From the NCBI GenBank assembly GCA_029721435.1, contig CM056583.1:55736120-55800119 (forward strand): DNA of 64,000 nucleotides, in the 5' to 3' direction. Shown in pieces: positions 19,342 to 30,863 of this stretch. This DNA comes from Gymnothorax reevesii. Lineage: Eukaryota > Chordata > Actinopteri > Anguilliformes > Muraenidae. The translations under genes were made by a program, and so were the position numbers. How positions within the stretch are numbered: position 1 is the stretch's first letter; each line of letters begins with the position of its first letter. The notes under the pieces are model-generated. The model made no database searches. It saw nothing but the letters and a program-made list of their open reading frames with translations, and was not told the DNA's origin.

Positions 19342-21030
19342 CAGCTGAACAAAAGTTAAGCACCACCCAATTCAAAAAAGAAGATCCACTTCATCAAACA
19401 TCTAAATTAATAACGTCAACAAACGTTGTCCAATTCTCAGAAATATGTTTTAGACATACAAAGTCAGTTGCCTGACATAGAAAATCAGTTTGATTAGAAT
19501 TGGATCTTTACTTCATGCTTTATTAGCTTCTTAATAGTGGAATAATGGGTATGTTTCAATACAATTAATGCTGGGTCTTTCCGTGCCAACTGATACAACC
19601 ATTGTAAATGAAGGTGGTTATAGAGGAAGCCTCGTATTACAAATCCATCCAAACCCCAGACCTGTATCAGTATTAGGGCCAGAGATATAAGGGTTTTTCT
19701 ACAGCATATTTTCAAAAGTGCCCCCTACAGGCCATTTCTTCAGAGGTCCATAAAACCAATACCAGAGGGTAGTTTGCAAAAAAAGCCGAGATTATTTGGG
19801 CCAAAATGAACAAATAGGCAAAGTTAAAGTAAAATCCAAGACCATGATGGCCCATGTGTGTTTCCACTTGGCATGGAATGACCAAACAGTATTCTAAGAG
19901 GATAGGAACCACCTTCCCAAGTATAAAACCAAATCCAAATATATTTAAAAAGTATGTCGGGTGCTTTTCCTATACTTCCTTGTACATTTGTGTTCGCTGT
20001 TTTCGCATTACATTGTATGTATATTCCCTGAAAATTGAACATTTGATGGCAATATTTCATCTTGAAATAGACAAATATATATTTCTCTCACTTTTACCTC
20101 AAAATATAGGACTTATACTGTTACATATCTCAAATTGAGAAGGTTTGGAGTTGGCCCTGGGGTCTTACTGGGCCCCCCAAAAATGGACTTTTTCTGCTGC
20201 ATCCGATTTTGAAAGGGTTAATCTGAAAAACTAAGGATATAATAAGAGGTTTTTTTACATTTATTGAAGAGATTCTGCATGAAATCAAAGATTTATGTCA
20301 TTAGTTCTTCTATATATTGTTCCATGATTGAATTACAAGGGTCTCAAAAGCGAGAGAAATTTGGCCACGCTCACATTTTCGGCAACTTTGAGGGCCCACT
20401 GCATTTTTCAGAAAGTTCTCTCTTCAGTTCCCAAGACATGGGCCTTGTCCTTCATCATGCCTATTTACAGGCATGCATCTATTGTAGTTTTCATGTAACT
20501 GGGATCTTTCTGAGGGGCATTTTACACAATCTCTGTACAGTACCATCTAGTGGCCATTTTCCTAAGTGCCTTAAAACCCATACCGACGGTCCGATTTCTG
20601 AAAAATTTGGTAGAGTTGTTATTTGGGCCAAAATGTACAAATGAGCAAAGCTACTAGAAAATCTAAGACCATGATGGCCCAGGTGTGTTTGCACTAGGCA
20701 TGGAATGACCCTGCTGTTAGTGGGGGCCTACAGCCTTTCAAAAATGGTAATGAGACCTGTGTTTGCCAAAAATGTCCCCTGAAGTCTGAACTTTAATTGG
20801 AAGTAATGGAATCAATATCTTGCCAAGATGAAACCTAAGTTTGCAGGCGTGCCACCCAGCTGATAACTGTGAGCACGTGCAATTAAGCATGGCTCATGAC
20901 TAAGTTTCTCACTTGAAAAGCATGTGGAATGCATAGCTATAACCTTCGTGCAAATGTACAGGGTTGAGGACTTGCCAATTTTTGGAAAATTCCATTTTTG
21001 ATTTGGTGTTGCTTAACTTTTGTCCAGGTG
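19342..21030. mobile_element. 1.7-kb TIR element with internal duplication
   Basis: The left end CAGCTGAACAAAAGTTAAGC, followed by ACCAC, mirrors the right end GTGTTGCTTAACTTTTGTCC, followed by AGGTG. A TA lies next to the left end. The interior has no long frame. It includes two direct copies of a roughly 190-bp unit (about 19703-19883 and 20516-20709), sharing TTATTTGGGCCAAAATG, CCATGATGGCCCA and GGCATGGAATGACC. The ends and TA flank suggest a non-autonomous Tc1/mariner-type element, but the family is not identified. Confidence 0.6.
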
Positions 21031-24000
21031 CATATTTTTTTTTCTGAGAACTTATTCAAGTACTGAACACTAAAAATTAATTACAGGTTCACTTCCTCAG
21101 TGTCCTCTGGCTGGGTGCTTTGCCAATATATTAATAGATAAATAAATAAATAAGCCATGAAAAAAACATTGCGGTCTAAAGCTGTGGAAGTGGCAGCACA
21201 CCAAATTTAGATATAAAAATACATCACCTCATTGACTTTTCATTTGTTGGCCATCCATTCTGGCCCCTGCCGGTTTGGGAGGTATACAAATCTTAATGGT
21301 CAGGTAAGGTATTGTGCTGTTGGTGTTTATAAGCATAGGCGTTCTCTTCTCCCTGTAATATTGCTGCTTTCCCCTCTGAAGTATTTAAAGCAATGTTTTC
21401 TCAACATTAAACACAGGGCTTAATACGCAGTTACCAATGTGTATAGGGCATATTGCCATTGACTCGCCAAAGTACCATGCTTCTGTGGTGAAGACGAAAT
21501 GTTTGAATTTTACCTCCTCATTCACTTGCATTGCCCCTCTGAATATCAAATTTTTGATATTCAGAGTGTTTTATAATACGTGTTTTATTAGTTTGGTCCT
21601 ATTTTTCTTTAGTAGACACATTGCATGACATGGCAGTAGCGTATTGCTGACATCACAAAGGGGCGTGCTGTTATGCGCTACTGCTCAATATAAGCAGACT
21701 GGACTTCAATCGGAAAATTTCTCTTGTGTTCGAATGAGTGGATCTACATCTGCTCAAAATGATTACTACGCAAAAACCAAGCCCGGAAATAACAGTCCAG
21801 AAATTGACCACTGAATTGTTGAATGTATTAGTATCGCAGGATGGTGAAAACTTCAGATTTGAAACGCGTTACTTGTAATTATGAAAGTTTGAAGCTCATG
21901 TAATGCAAGTGAATGCTAAAATCCAAACAACATCTTATCACAGAGGCAATGAAATTTGAGGAGTCAACAGCAGTATGCATTGCACACATCGGTAACTGCT
22001 TATTAAGCCCTTTATTCGATGTTGTCAAAATACCCTGCCGGCAATCTCCCTGATTTGTTGATTAAGCTCTCCTCCTTATCGACCTGCAGCACACTAAGTT
22101 GTTTGGTACACAAGAACACAACAGAAGTTTAAGATTGCTCTTCTTTTTCCTTGAACCAGCAAACATTTGTCTTCAGGCTTATTAAAGGGCCCCGTGTAAG
22201 ACCTGGAAATTAACCTGTCTAATTTGGCTCAATACATCAATAACATAATTGAGGAGTTTTCTCCGGCAGTGTGCAAACAGCGGAATTGAGATAAATCGCT
22301 GACATGTTTGATTTGCTCTGCTATATGGTTTTGTGTCTGTGCTTCTTAAGTGGGACTAGATGAATGTGCATTTCCTTGCTGTTTTGAGTGACGTGCTTCG
22401 GATGTTTCTCACATCAACACTACCGAGTCGTTGAGCTGTCAGTTCGAAAGGAAACATGTTTACGTTTCGCCGAGCATTTGTCACAGTATTCCCTCCAGCA
22501 CACCTAGGTGCTCCCTCACAGAAACAAGCTAAGGGTGCCAGTGTAGCTCAGGAAGAAACCCAGATAGAGCCAGATCCACTGCCAGACGCTGGGTGTCTTC
22601 GAGCTCTGCTGTAGCACAGTATTTACACCATAATCAAATCATCTAGACGTTCTGCGAAGCAATTTGCATGCTTATTCCATTACCTCTATGCTCCAGCAGT
22701 GAATGAATTTGGAATAGGCAGTCAGTTTTATTTGAGTAAGTGAACAAATTGTGTGTGTGTTTATGACTATAAAAAGGTTGCAGTTGATAACTAACCGCAA
22801 GCCTGTAGTCAGTTATTATGGGAATTTGGGCCCGTAACTCAAAGCTAGATCTCCCTGTGGTACAGTTTAGTAATGAGCACAGTGGAGAACTGCATTCCTT
22901 ATTAATTACAGTGAGTCACCTGCTGATGCCTGGGACTGGTGGCATCCAAGGGGCTCCTCTACCAGCTCTAGTTTGTTGTGTCCTGCGTTTAAATGTTAAC
23001 AGTCCATTTGAAGTTTATTGTTTCTCAAGTTTTGTCTGAAAATAATTCACCAGTCGTGGGCGGTTTGATGTGGGACAGGGATGCAGTGAAACCCTTTGCT
23101 ACGCAGTCGTAAATCGAGGAGTTTGTGTTGTTCATATCCTGCTGCTCTGGGTATACTCCTCTGATATCCGTGCTCACTAATTCTTTCCTCTATTTAACCA
23201 TTATCACAGGATATATTTAGAAATCTCATCCCCCAAAATATGCTACATAACATTCTTTTGTGCTGGTAGTTCAGTCAAAAGAAACTGAGGGATAGATTGG
23301 AAATGAGAAAATTGTAAAAGAAATGACAATCCATTGAATGAACCATGTGGTATGTCAATAGAATGATGGATAGATCAACTCTATTGTCCCCATAAGGCAA
23401 TTGGTTTGTAACAACCACAAGGCACTTCACGTTAAGACACAGGACATGACGTAACACAAGATTAGAAACATTAGAAGCAAGAACACATCCCCCTCCTCCT
23501 CATGTGGTGTGTACTTAGTCAACATAGTGATCGTCCATTTGACAGTCTTCTCAAATTTTTATGATATATATTTTTTATAAATTATTATTTGTCTCAATCA
23601 AACATTTTATTTTCATATGAACGATGCAAATGGCATTATTTGAATGATGCTCTCTGGTGGCAGTGTATGACATTACCCTGTAAGCTGCTGTACGCTCTGA
23701 ACTCTGAAGAGAGAAAAATATTTTGTGAAGATCAGGAATGGAACTGCAAAAACATGACAGGTTCAGTCATGGGTAACTGGAGCGCTGCCGACAGACGCGA
23801 GTCCGTCCATCCTGCGGTCTTCGCACTCTATTGGGGCTCATCAGGCTTATCTGAAATATTTTACAGAAATACTGAAAAAACAGTGACCCTGTGAGACAGG
23901 CTAATGGGGGAGGGCTTTCCCTGAGAGCCCATGGGAGATGACTCCCTGAGGGCGTTGACATGATGGCTGTTCTGGTGCGGCTCTTTTCCCCAGACTCAAC

Positions 24001-25259
24001 ACGAGAGGATTAGGGTTTCTGTTCCTCTTGCTTTATTATCTGTGCTGCTTTCACGTATTTTCTGTTCATTATTGTTCCACTGGTATAATGGCATACTCTT
24101 CTTCTCTGCACGGCAGAGTTACTGAGCACTAAAAGATTCAGACAGCCTTTCAATCATTCAGCTGCACTGTAGTTGTACTTGTCTACACTCAAGGCTGCGC
24201 GCACCACTATGACCTGCAATCTTCGGGGGCTCTCCGCACCACAACACCATGCAGACTTGCTTGTAGACAGTAAATTTGCTCGTAAACAGCCGAAATTAGG
24301 GAAAATGAGAAAATTGTCGTTGTCAATCCTTGCCCGTGTCAATGCTTAGTGCTCTTGTGCAGTTCCTGATTGATTGGCCCTACCACTGAAGAAAAAAAAT
24401 GGAAGACAGTTTGTCACATTTTAGAGTTGAATGGCCTGTGAATTTTTTTTAGAAGATCAAACAGGGTCAAGGGAGGTAGGAAAGGATGCCCCAACTTGAC
24501 AGTGGGAGTTTGACTGTTAATTTTGCTTTAGGGCTCGTAGGCTCTCTGGTTTTGCTTACATACCTGTTTATCAACTGTTTATTCATGTCAGTCTGTATCT
24601 CTGTTGTCAGCCTTTGTTCTGGATGAGGAAAAAATCTGAGAAGCACTGGACATGTTGTTCCTTCGTGGGGTGGGAGCATGTCAGTGTTAAAGTTCTGGGA
24701 GCAATGACCTTCTCTCCCTCTGGTGAAGAGGCCTGGTTGCCTGCACTGGCTGCTGTAAACACCGCTCTGTGCTCAGCAGCAGGCAGCCCCACCACATTTC
24801 TCATTAAGCCCTGAGACTCTGCGTGGAGGGGGCTGTATCTCCGCTCAAGTGCAGGAATGCAAGTGTTCTCCATGTGCAGCCTTCTCATCAAGGCACATCG
24901 ATTTACTGAAATCGAGGTCATCACTGCTGGCTGATTGCATGTGGTGTTAGTAACCTAATGGCACCTGCTGCAAGATTACGACAACAAGGCTCTGATTAGT
25001 GGTATCTGTACCAATTAATTACCATCTAAGCTTCATCCTAAGCCTCAGGTGGAGCCTGGAAAATCAGGAAGGGGGCAAATACTTTTTCTCAGCACTGAGT
25101 CTTTTTGTAACGGCTTCCCTTGCCTGAGGGGTAATCTCTCACCGTCTCATTGTATTGGGGCGAGTTCATTGCTGTCGATTGAAATCGATTAACGCTAATG
25201 ATTGTTGGAATCATGTTAGGTGAGGATTGAAAATGGTCTCTCGTTCCTCCCCTCTGTAG

Positions 25260-25460
25260 GAGAACCGCTATGAGATGTACGTGAAGCTACTGAAGGAAGG
25301 GGTTAAGGAGCTGCTCTCTGGCAAAGACGCCGACACCGGGCTAAAGAAGTCACAGTCCAGCCCCTCGCTGAACCAGGAGTCTCAGCCGGCAGCGGCCAAA
25401 GTCAAGCGCAACACCTCCGAGCGGAAGGACTACAGGCCCGAAACCCCCAAAGTCTCATAG
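25260..25460 (+). CDS. psd3: psd3-like last coding exon, C-terminal tail and stop
   Basis: Final coding exon. The acceptor is CCTCTGTAG (25251-25259) and the stop is TAG at 25458-25460. It starts [19 protein letters not shown], finishing the coiled coil, then has a Ser/Lys-rich tail with [31 protein letters not shown] and a terminal Ser. The KKSxSSPSLN and RN(T/V)SERKD(Y/H)RPETP blocks are what I recall of the PSD3 C terminus, hence the paralogue call. The tail is probably disordered and could be phosphorylated (inference). It is separated from the previous exon by a 17.9-kb intron full of transposons. Assignment is by remembered family similarity and has not been checked by alignment. Confidence 0.88.
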   Translation, partial: ENRYEMYVKLLKEGVKELLSGKDADTGLKKSQSSPSLNQESQPAAAKVKRNTSERKDYRPETPKVS

Positions 25461-27070
25461 GAAGCTTTGGCTCTGCCAGTGCAGAAGGGGCCATGCAGAC
25501 GCAGTGTGTGAATATGTCTCATGTAATTAATTTATTTGCCCACTGTTGCTACACAAACAGTTGTGTAAACTGTAAATGATAAAGAAATTGTCCTTCCTAG
25601 ACTGACTGGTGCTTCTGTAAGCTGTTTTGTTCCCATCTTTTTGTTTGCGTTTTTGTAAGGCACATCATCTTACGTATCCGTGGTCCTTTCATTTGGATGT
25701 CGTTGACGTTGCTGTTGCTGTTGTTATTGTATAAAGCGTAAGATATGGTTGTGAGGCGTTTGACTCCTTGTCACTTTACTCAGTCTCTCTATACTGTAAG
25801 ATCTATTTCACAACAAAGATTTCTTGACTTTCTGTCAAGAGGACTGAAAAATTATATTTTCTTCTCTCTTGCTCAGTGGAAGATCCCTGACGAATCCGTG
25901 TTCTTGTAAATATTGAATAGAGATATAGAAATGGTCTCATTTGGAGTTTATCCTGCTATTTTAATATGTAGTTTTAAGTGTACATTGATGACATTTAAAT
26001 GTTCACATATTTTGATGGTAATATTTATGTGGACAGATATGGCTTTCAGCGCGAACAGGCAGGTGCTTTAGAAGCAGTCATTCCTCCCCTGCTACTCCCA
26101 ATAGACATCTTAGACATTCATCTAAAGGTTTTTCTCTCTAGAAAAGTTCATCCTTGTGATCACGATGATGCATCCTGGTGTAAATATTGGGATGTGATGC
26201 ATCATTTAGTTGAAAGTATGATTGCCTTTAAAGACGTTAGAACTTACTTGCCTCCTTCTAGAACCAACCGACAATTGGGACTCCCAAATTATAAGCTTGA
26301 CATAACCATTCATTAAACTGCACAAACATGTTACAATTAGATGAGGTCTGATCTGAAACTAAGTATAAGTTTCTATATCCGTAAGAGATGCTTTGAAGTA
26401 TCTGTTTAGTGTAACCGGTATGTTCAAGTTCAGTTAAATCTGCACTGCTGCGAAGATTCAGTTTGCTGCACAACATTGACGTGATAATCCAGGAAAACAC
26501 AATCTCTATAGCTGAGCCATTTATTTTGTCTTCATTAAAGCGAAGGATATATTTAAGCTTTTTGAGTAGTGTACATGCCGATGCTCCTTTTTTGTGTCTT
26601 TTATAATCTTCACGTATTTGAATTTTGAATTCTAATTTGATAACTGTATTGTTGTAAAGATCGAACTAGTATTTATAGTGCACTTTATAAATGAGTTCTT
26701 TTGAATATTTCAGAGAGCTTTATAAGGGGTAGAATGAAGAGTTACTTTACTGACTTCTCAGATTTGAAGGCTGAACTAAACGTACGTTAGTTTTATTGAA
26801 GGTACCGGGCTGAATGTACGCCTCTCTCAGCCCTGTCAGTAATGTCGTCCTAGTTTGTTTTCAGTGGTTTGATAGTATTTGCTGTTCCAGTTTGATTGTT
26901 CAATGACAAGGTTTCCTTTGAGAAACTATTTACAGTGCTGTAACATTTAAAGTTGCAATTATTGCCTTTCCTGATGCTGTTATTGAATCTGTAATGTCGC
27001 TCAGACGTTCATCGCGGAGAATGTCGACAAAAACTGCATTTTGTTGGACAATAAATTCCCACTCCACACC
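25461..27070 (+). other. psd3: psd3 3' untranslated region
   Basis: About 1.6 kb after the psd3 stop, AT-rich and free of recognisable transposons, unlike everything around it. It ends near an AATAAA signal at 27050-27055, followed by a T-rich stretch. A second AATAAA-like site lies near 27120. The open frame at 25999-26316 inside it has no family resemblance and is regarded as chance. The 3' limit is inferred from the signal; no transcript evidence is available. Confidence 0.65.
27050..27055 (+). promoter_or_regulatory. putative polyadenylation signal of psd3
   Basis: Canonical AATAAA, followed within 40 bases by a T-rich stretch (TTATTTTTGC). It is the most convincing cleavage signal downstream of the psd3 stop codon. 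Confidence 0.55.
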
Positions 27071-30000
27071 TCCCTTAAAATAATTTATTTTTGCTTGTTT
27101 CATTTATTTCCAAAATGCTGTAATAAATGTACGAATGGAGTAAATATAGAGGACCCATGAGCGTACTATACATGTACTACAGCAGCTGGCCACAGCATTA
27201 CCCTGTTAGTCCCGTCGTCCCCTGCCTGTGGTTGGTGTGTGATGGTTCTAAAATATCTTTTTTCAAGTAGGACACAGATTGATGGATTGTTGCAAAGTTG
27301 AGTGAAGATGCAAACAGAAAATTTTCTCATTTTCAAAATTTGTCACTTTACTTGGTGGAATTTAAATACTATTATTTTAACTGTTATTTCGTTGAACAGT
27401 TACATTCAGTGATGAAATGAGATACGGTCTCAAGTAATGCTGAGCAATGCATTCAAACTTTGTGTTCTGCTTTTCTGCTGTAATTTAACATTATTGATTA
27501 ATATATTCAGATTACCAACTAGGCTAGCTCCCTCTGGTTCTCCAAAATCCCCCCCTGCCCAGATCCCCTAAGAAGTGTATTTGAATCTAAATGCCGTGCC
27601 GTATCGCAATTGTTATTTTTTCAGAGAACATTTTCTCAGACTGTACTTCTTTAAGTTTTAAGCTTATCTTACCCCACCCTCACCTTACAGGCCACACAGC
27701 TTCAATGCCATTGATGATCCCTTCTCCTTTATTATGGGCATTGGGCACTTAAGTTTTGCCATTTTTTGGCTGAATAATGGTGGTAAATCTTCCCATAGTT
27801 TGACTGTCAGTAGATGATTTCCACAACACCGAGTCCTGTGGCAGTGTGTGAAAGGGTCGTGTGAACGAGAGACTGTATTGATGCGGTAAAGGTTTGTCAC
27901 CCAATTTTATAGATTTCTGATGAATCTACAGCAATGAACTGACATCTTCAAGCGCATTAGTTCTACTGGAACCTCTTAAGCTTTGATTGATATATCCCCA
28001 GGTCTTTGTAACATCAGAATATTATCACAGGACTGTCCATCAACGGTAATCAACCTGGCTCTAATGCACTTTGCAGTAACTCCCAGTACGAAATCACTGA
28101 TTCTTTTAACTGAGCCGTTATGTGGAACAAAGTCAATTGTGCAGGTATTTTGCATTGGTTCTTCATAAATAGTTGTGTGGTCACATGCAGATTGTTTGCT
28201 TTTGCTTCACGGCGGTTTTACCAAGGGATTTTCATCTCTTACAGAGGGCTTGTAGGGAAGGTAAATGGCATTTAGATCTATCTGGATGGGCTGTGTTTCA
28301 CAATTTACTGCATATTTATCTTGAGCTGTTTTTCACAACCCTGTTCTTGGAGTACCTCTGCCCTGCACATTTTCTATATCTCCTTGATATGACACACCCA
28401 TTTTGGCTCTTTAAGTATTCCATTATTGAGCTGATTAGCTGATTGGGGTGTATTAAATCAGGAAGACATCGAGACTGTACAGAGCAGGGGTTCTCTAGGA
28501 GCAAGAATGAGAAACAGTGCCGCCTAGGTCATCAGTGAGACAAAAGGCAAGAATGCTCATATGGGATATACTAAGTGAAGTTTCTATGCATACTTCTGAT
28601 GTAGTGCTGCCCTTGATCTTAATTACTTAGTAGTTTTACTGCAAAGTTGTTGGAGAACGGAGTTGGTCGATATATAGCAGTGATGCACCCCTCCACCTAA
28701 TGAAGGAATCTTTTCAGAGACCTTCTCTGTATTCTCTTTGCAGGTTACAGTGTGCAGGAGCTTCACATCTCCTATATAATGATCCCAAAACACTGTTGCC
28801 TGGTAAAATCAGACCTGACATTTTGTAACTGGGCTGGGAAGTCAATCAAGCAAGCCTGTGCTTTTGAGAGTTCTACAGTAGACAGTAATGCACCTTTGCC
28901 TCCGGGTAGGCTCTGTCTTAATACACGTATGCATTGTAATCTCTCCAAGCTGTGATCTTGTACAATTCTCTAAATGTGTAAATGTTGTTCAATTTAACTG
29001 TTGCCCTGTGTTACTGAAAGACCCAGGATTGCATTGTTGGTTGTCAGGTCATTTCCTTGGCCCAGAGTGTGTCTTACGCTCTCCTGCCAAAGTTGGTCAC
29101 ACAACATTGATGGTATACAATCTGTTGGTGGATTCAGCAAATAAAATACTGTATTTACTTGACTCTTTGTATTTTGTCTTTGGGATGATTTGCTGTGTCA
29201 AACAAGAGAACATTTGTAGTCTTAATATTGTGAACATGTTCTATTTCTCGAAGAAGTTTTAAATAATTGAATGCCTATATCAATGGGCATAAATCAATGG
29301 GATCTCAAATTCGTGAACCAGACGTATCAAATTTCTGAAACTCAAGCGATAATTTTAGTTTATTTCTCGCACAAGGCTGTGAATAAATGAAAATTACTAC
29401 TCTTGTTTCATAATTTTGATATCCTGTGCCCATGAATGAGAGATCCTACTCATCCTATACATGTCGGCCTCGTATTAATTGGAAAATAAAAAAATAAAAA
29501 AAACCATTTGCTACTATTGGGCAGTCTGTTCAAGTCAATGGGTTGAATAATTAGCTAGGTAGCATGCTAACGCTTTTCGCCATTAAATTAATAAATTTCC
29601 GTTTCTACAAAAACATCACCTCGTGTCACTTATTATTTAAATTGTTATAGGGGCTTGCATACTAGCCAGGGAATTCATACCATTGACTTGAATAAACATC
29701 AAACTATAAACAAACGCTGGTGACGGTTACTGGATCCCAGCAGGAGGATTGTTAACGTTATCGTGTTTGCCAATGATTGGAATTGGACCAGTTGAAATGT
29801 GAGAAAGCTGTATTACACATGTGAAGTATAGACCCTGTATCTCACGGGTTGTATCACACCGATTTTTCATGATTTATGGGATAAATATACCTGTTTTCAA
29901 TTCCAGCTTGGTCAAACACAGTAGCGCATGCTTTACCTAAAATTTGCTATTGATGGGCTCGTGCAGCTCCGCTAAATTTGAATTTGTGTTTCCCTAATCC

Positions 30001-30531
30001 ACCATTTTACATCGCCTCACATGCCGGTGGTCAAAAACCACACTTTTACTGAAATGGAAGAATTTTTAAAATGGGCAGCTGTTCTTACCCGCGTCACATT
30101 TCATCAGGCTGAAGCTGATTATAGCTGCATACATTTTAGCCCTGTTTTGTCTCAGATTCAGAAATACATGTCAATCCAAATACTTTAGAATTTCTCTATA
30201 TACTTATTAGGTTATCAATCTTTGAAAAGAATTCCCTCAGATGAAAGCCTTGTTCTCATATCATAGTTTTTCCTTCACGCGGAAGTAATTCATTCTTCTG
30301 AATAAGAGGTGCATGACGGTAGATTTGTTTCAGGATCTTGCACCTTTTCCCCATTTTGACTTCTCTACAAGCGCAAGCTACTGCTGCTGACGGTCATGTT
30401 TACTGATCTTAAATACTACTGCAAACCAGCTGGGATAATAGAGATGTCAAGGAAACTAAAACTGAGGTAAATGGTTGAGGAAATTGAGTAAAACAACAAA
30501 GGTAATGCTCTTTCAATGTCAAATTATATAT
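27071..30531. other. intergenic DNA downstream of psd3
   Basis: No gene is recognised. One MITE-like repeat sits at 28334-28519 (separate entry). Open frames such as 28888-29262 contain no family motif and no splice context. Confidence 0.55.
28334..28519. mobile_element. short hAT-like MITE
   Basis: Left end CACAACCCTGTTCTTGGAGT plus ACC; right end AGCAGGGGTTCTCTAGGAGC followed by AAGAATGAGAAACAGTG. Both resemble the widespread vertebrate MITE with ends near CTCAATCCTGCTCCTGGAG, with GATTAGCTGATT in the middle. Old and diverged. Confidence 0.45.
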
Positions 30532-30777
30532 GAAGAGTTTGGTTCCAAAATGCAATAAGTGCCAAAATTACAAAAATTGAGATAATGACATAGACTGGTA
30601 GTCCTGTGGCTCTTGCACATGGTGCAGTCATCTGTTTTCAGGAATTCATACGATAAGGTGTATTTCTTCATAGCCAAAGTTTGCTATTTTCTATAAAATG
30701 CAATGGATTCCAACATAGAAAAAGCTCATTTACTCAAAATGTGTAAAATGGATATATTGCGTTTTGGAACCAAACTC

Positions 30778-30780
<3 letters not shown>
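30532..30780. mobile_element. 249-bp MITE with GAAGAGTTTGGTTCCAAAA ends
   Basis: Inverted termini GAAGAGTTTGGTTCCAAAAT and TTTTGGAACCAAACTCTTC are nearly perfect for about 25 bp and flank a non-coding centre. It is preceded by TATAT and followed directly by a long AT microsatellite. Confidence 0.7.

Positions 30781-30851
<71 letters not shown>
30781..30851. repeat. (AT)n microsatellite
   Basis: About 70 bases of uninterrupted AT dinucleotide starting at the last base of the adjoining MITE, then a T run (30854-30863). Confidence 0.95.
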
Positions 30852-30856
<5 letters not shown>

Positions 30857-30863
30857 TTTTTTT

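Noticed and set aside
25999..26316. 105-codon open frame after the psd3 stop
   Set aside because: Lies in the 3' UTR, with no splice signals or family similarity.
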